A stretch of 8,872 nucleotides of DNA, taken from the NCBI GenBank assembly GCA_934338765.1, contig CAKRHL010000078.1, positions 1 to 8,872 on the forward strand. The letters are read 5' to 3'. Shown here piece by piece: positions 6,910-8,872 of this stretch; the first letter of the stretch is position 1; the number at the start of each line of letters is the position of its first letter. Position numbers and translations under genes: made by a program. The stretch is from an uncultured Lachnospiraceae bacterium. GTDB taxonomy: Bacteria; Bacillota; Clostridia; Lachnospirales; Lachnospiraceae. The notes beneath the pieces were generated by a model that was given only the letters and a program-made list of their open reading frames with translations, made no database searches and was not told the DNA's origin.

Positions 6910-7669
6910 TCTTCCTTTGAGACAATGTTTCAAACTGATACCCCTGTTCCTCAAAAAGACTGATGACCGCCTCCAGACTGTCCAGAGTTGCATGATTGCT
7001 TCCGGAGTCATGCATCAGCACAACCGGATCCTCCACCCGGAATGCATCCTTCTTCACATTTCTTAAAATACTGTCAACGGTGGGATTTCCCACAGAATCC
7101 TCTGCACTGACATTCCAGTCGGCGTATTCCATATTCTGATCATAAAGTCTCTGAACAATCTCTTCTTTATAAGAATGAATATAACAATTGGCACTTCCCC
7201 ACGGAAAACGCCAGAGACGGGGCTTGTAATCAAATTTCTTTTCCAGCATATCACGAACTCTTCCAACATCCTCATAATATGCCTGGCAGGAGCTGTATAT
7301 ATCGCAGGATTCATGGGTATATGTATGCACCCCTACCTCATGTCCTTCCTTCAACTCCCGTTCCACAAGCTCCGGCATTTCTTCCGCCTGCTGTCCGATC
7401 AGAAAAAATGTAGCATGTATATTGTGTTTTTTCAAAATATCAAGATACTTCGGTGTCAGACTGCTTGGTCCGTCATCAAAAGTCAGGTAAACCACCGGCT
7501 TCTTTTTTTCCGAAACAGCTCCACCGGATGCGGCCGGTGTCCTGTTTTCCGTCTGTCTGTCCAATACCGCCGTATAATGTTTCACCTGACTGCTCTGAAT
7601 ACCTCCGAATACCACAAACATTGCGATCATCACCACTGTAAAAAGGAGTTCCTTTTTTTCCTGATCCAT
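6887..7669 (-). CDS. Membrane-anchored polysaccharide deacetylase (CE4, NodB domain)
   Basis: Predicted to remove acetyl groups from an amino-sugar polymer outside the membrane, peptidoglycan being the likeliest substrate. The 260-residue protein has an N-terminal membrane segment at ~8-24 with no cleavage motif evident, a ~30-residue linker and a NodB-homology domain from ~58 to 250. The five CE4 motifs are present: TFDDGP (63-68), HTYTH (115-119) with both metal histidines, RFPWG (154-158), DWN (184-186) and LMH (218-220). D65 or D66, H115 and H119 would bind the metal and H220 would be catalytic. The glycine usual in RFPGGS-type clostridial members is tryptophan here. Five cysteines (122, 128, 162, 255, 256) lie in the predicted outside part. 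AGGA lies 10 nt before the ATG; no clear promoter was found. PdaA-, PdaB- or PgdA-like roles cannot be separated from sequence alone. Confidence 0.9.
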   Translation of the reverse strand: MDQEKKELLFTVVMIAMFVVFGGIQSSQVKHYTAVLDRQTENRTPAASGGAVSEKKKPVVYLTFDDGPSSLTPKYLDILKKHNIHATFFLIGQQAEEMPELVERELKEGHEVGVHTYTHESCDIYSSCQAYYEDVGRVRDMLEKKFDYKPRLWRFPWGSANCYIHSYKEEIVQRLYDQNMEYADWNVSAEDSVGNPTVDSILRNVKKDAFRVEDPVVLMHDSGSNHATLDSLEAVISLFEEQGYQFETLSQRKNCCHFGQ

Positions 7670-7741
7670 AATCTGACCATCCTGATCAATCCTTTATTTT
7701 TACCCTATTCCTTTGTTTCCGATTCTATACCCGGCACACCC

Positions 7742-7763
7742 AAAATCTTTTGCGAAAATCTTT
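7742..7763. repeat. Short direct repeat between the deacetylase gene and cbp
   Basis: AAAATCTTT occurs at 7742-7750 and again at 7755-7763, a 13-base period, just upstream of the cbp -35 element. It could be a binding site for an activator, but so short an A/T-rich repeat may be chance. Confidence 0.25.
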
Positions 7764-7773
7764 AAGTATTTTC

Positions 7774-7802
7774 TTGATTTCCCCCTCAGATTACGATATA
7801 CT
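7774..7802 (+). promoter_or_regulatory. Predicted sigma-A promoter of cbp
   Basis: TTGATT (7774-7779) is 17 bp from TATACT (7797-7802), a good consensus match. The expected start near 7809 gives a leader of about 70 nt that contains the two small hairpins and the GGAGG site. Confidence 0.65.
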
Positions 7803-7840
7803 TTAATTACTTAAGGTCTGTAAATTACCAGGACCAATAT

Positions 7841-7864
7841 TATCACTATATGCCGTGATACGGC
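7841..7864 (+). promoter_or_regulatory. Two mutually exclusive hairpins in the cbp leader
   Basis: TATCAC (7841-7846) can pair with GTGATA (7855-7860) around an 8-base loop. Alternatively GCCGT (7852-7856) can pair with ACGGC (7860-7864) around GAT. The two share bases 7855-7860, so only one can form. The second ends five bases before the GGAGG site at 7870-7874. It could instead be a DNA operator: its TGCCGTG...ACGGC core resembles the palindrome at 6409-6427. Confidence 0.4.
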
Positions 7865-7879
7865 GGAATGGAGGACTAT

Positions 7880-8872
7880 ATGAAATTTGGTTTTTTTGAT
7901 GATCCAAATAAAGAGTACGTCATTACTACACCTAAGACACCTCTTCCATGGATCAATTATCTGGGAAGCACAGCATTTTTTTCGCTGATCTCCAATACCT
8001 GCGGAGGATACAGTTTCTATAAAGATGCAAAGCTTCTCCGTCTGACCCGTTATCGTTATAATAATATTCCAAACGATGAAGGCGGACGTTATTATTACAT
8101 TAAGGAAGGCGATACCGTATGGAATCCGGGATGGATGCCTGTAAAGACAGAGCTTGATTCTTATGAGTGTCGTCATGGTATGGGATACAGCCGTTTTACT
8201 TCTGTAAAGAACGGCCTGGAGGCTTCCCTTCTTGCCTTTGTTCCTCTGAATGACAACTGTGAGGTAAACCAGATCAGGTTTACAAACAAGACTTCCGAGA
8301 AAAAGAGCTTCACTCTGTTCTCATATATTGAATTCTGTCTCTGGAATGCCATGGACGATATGACAAACTATCAGCGTAACCTCAACACCGGTGAGGTTGA
8401 GGTGATCGGATCAACGATCTATCACAAGACAGAATACCGCGAGCGCCGCAACCATTTCGCTGTTTATTCCGTAAACACACCTGTTGACGGTTTTGATACA
8501 AGCCGTGACGAGTTCCTTGGTGCTTATCGTGGAGTGACAGATCCTCAGGTCGTTGAAGAAGGAAAGTCCCATGATTCCATCACCAGCGGATGGTATCCTA
8601 TCGGATCTCATCAAATCAATGTAGAGCTTGAGCCGGGCGAGACCAAGAGCTTCATCTTCGTTTTAGGCTACTGTGAGAATCCAAAGGATGAGAAGTTCAT
8701 TGCACCGAATGTGATCAATAAGAAACCAGCTGATGAGCTTCTTGCAAAATATCAGACAGACGAGCAGGTAGATGCCGCTCTTGCTGCATTAAAGGCTAAC
8801 TGGGAGGATCTCCTTTCCAAGTTCACTGTAAAGTCTGACGAAGAAAAGCTTGACCGTATGGTTAATATCTGG
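7880..8872 (+). CDS. cbp: Cellobiose phosphorylase, GH94, N-terminal 331 codons (runs off the right edge)
   Basis: Cellobiose phosphorylase splits cellobiose with phosphate to glucose-1-phosphate and glucose in the cytoplasm, saving ATP during cellulose or beta-glucan use. The frame is open from the ATG at 7880 to the window end, about 40% of the ~810-residue family length. The N-terminus MKFGFFDD, PWINYLG, FFSLISNTCGGYSFY and RYRYNN, then SYECRHGMGY, FSYIEFCLWNAMDDMTN and HKTEYRERRNH, closely match the C. thermocellum enzyme as I remember it. This part is the N-terminal beta-sandwich (to ~290) and the start of the helical linker; the (alpha/alpha)6 catalytic domain with the acid aspartate is outside the window. 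GGAGG (7870-7874) lies 5 nt before the ATG. Of 14 arginines, ten use CGT and three CGC, typical of a highly expressed gene. Cellodextrin phosphorylase is less likely because of the N-terminal match. Confidence 0.92.
   Translation, partial: MKFGFFDDPNKEYVITTPKTPLPWINYLGSTAFFSLISNTCGGYSFYKDAKLLRLTRYRYNNIPNDEGGRYYYIKEGDTVWNPGWMPVKTELDSYECRHGMGYSRFTSVKNGLEASLLAFVPLNDNCEVNQIRFTNKTSEKKSFTLFSYIEFCLWNAMDDMTNYQRNLNTGEVEVIGSTIYHKTEYRERRNHFAVYSVNTPVDGFDTSRDEFLGAYRGVTDPQVVEEGKSHDSITSGWYPIGSHQINVELEPGETKSFIFVLGYCENPKDEKFIAPNVINKKPADELLAKYQTDEQVDAALAALKANWEDLLSKFTVKSDEEKLDRMVNIW

Noticed and set aside
7175..7765. Plus-strand open frame of 196 codons opposite the deacetylase
   Set aside because: It mirrors the deacetylase gene, its composition looks non-coding, and all five CE4 motifs are on the minus strand.
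7670..7879. Possible catabolite-response (cre) element ahead of cbp
   Set aside because: TGCGAAAATCTTTA at 7751 only loosely resembles the cre consensus and lacks its symmetric CG centre.
7811..8176. Minus-strand open frame of 121 codons opposite the start of cbp
   Set aside because: It is a shadow of the strongly recognisable cellobiose phosphorylase; no ribosome site or domain supports it.
1..8872. CRISPR arrays, insertion sequences, tRNA or rRNA genes, attachment sites
   Set aside because: No regularly spaced repeats, transposase-like frames, terminal inverted repeats or RNA-gene signatures were recognised by reading both strands.

Overview
The window looks like chromosomal housekeeping DNA from an anaerobic Firmicute, most likely a Lachnospiraceae-type Clostridium relative. 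This is an inference from three things: the tig-clpP-clpX-lon order, strong AGGAGG-type ribosome sites set 9-10 nt before the start, and a cellobiose phosphorylase whose N-terminus closely resembles the Clostridium thermocellum enzyme as I remember it. No mobile element, CRISPR array, rRNA or tRNA is visible, and no gene-free stretch exceeds 300 bases.

Left part (1-4811, minus strand): a protein quality-control cluster, read right to left as trigger factor (tig), ClpP peptidase, ClpX unfoldase and the first 441 codons of Lon, which runs off the left edge. Trigger factor folds nascent chains at the ribosome, ClpXP and Lon degrade failures and regulators. The cluster is punctuated: tig has its own extended -10 promoter, a strong intrinsic terminator lies between tig and clpP, and another lies between clpX and lon.

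Middle (4914-6508): glmM (phosphoglucosamine mutase, peptidoglycan precursor supply) reads leftward from a good sigma-A-type promoter. It is divergent from a small XRE/HTH regulator gene at 6509. The 251-nt divergent region holds two clean palindromes between the two promoters, a cluster of ATTAT/ATAAT half-sites over the predicted glmM start point, and a run of eight T right after the predicted start point of the regulator transcript.

Right part (6509-8872): the regulator gene converges on a membrane-anchored polysaccharide deacetylase, and a 12-bp hairpin spans the deacetylase stop codon. The deacetylase is divergent from the cellobiose phosphorylase (cbp), which runs off the right edge after 331 codons. 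The cbp leader has two mutually exclusive small hairpins; one of them shares the core TGCCGTG...ACGGC with a palindrome in front of the regulator gene.

I see no clearly novel multi-gene system. The most rewarding parts are the regulatory DNA between glmM and the HTH gene and the terminator layout of the protease cluster.
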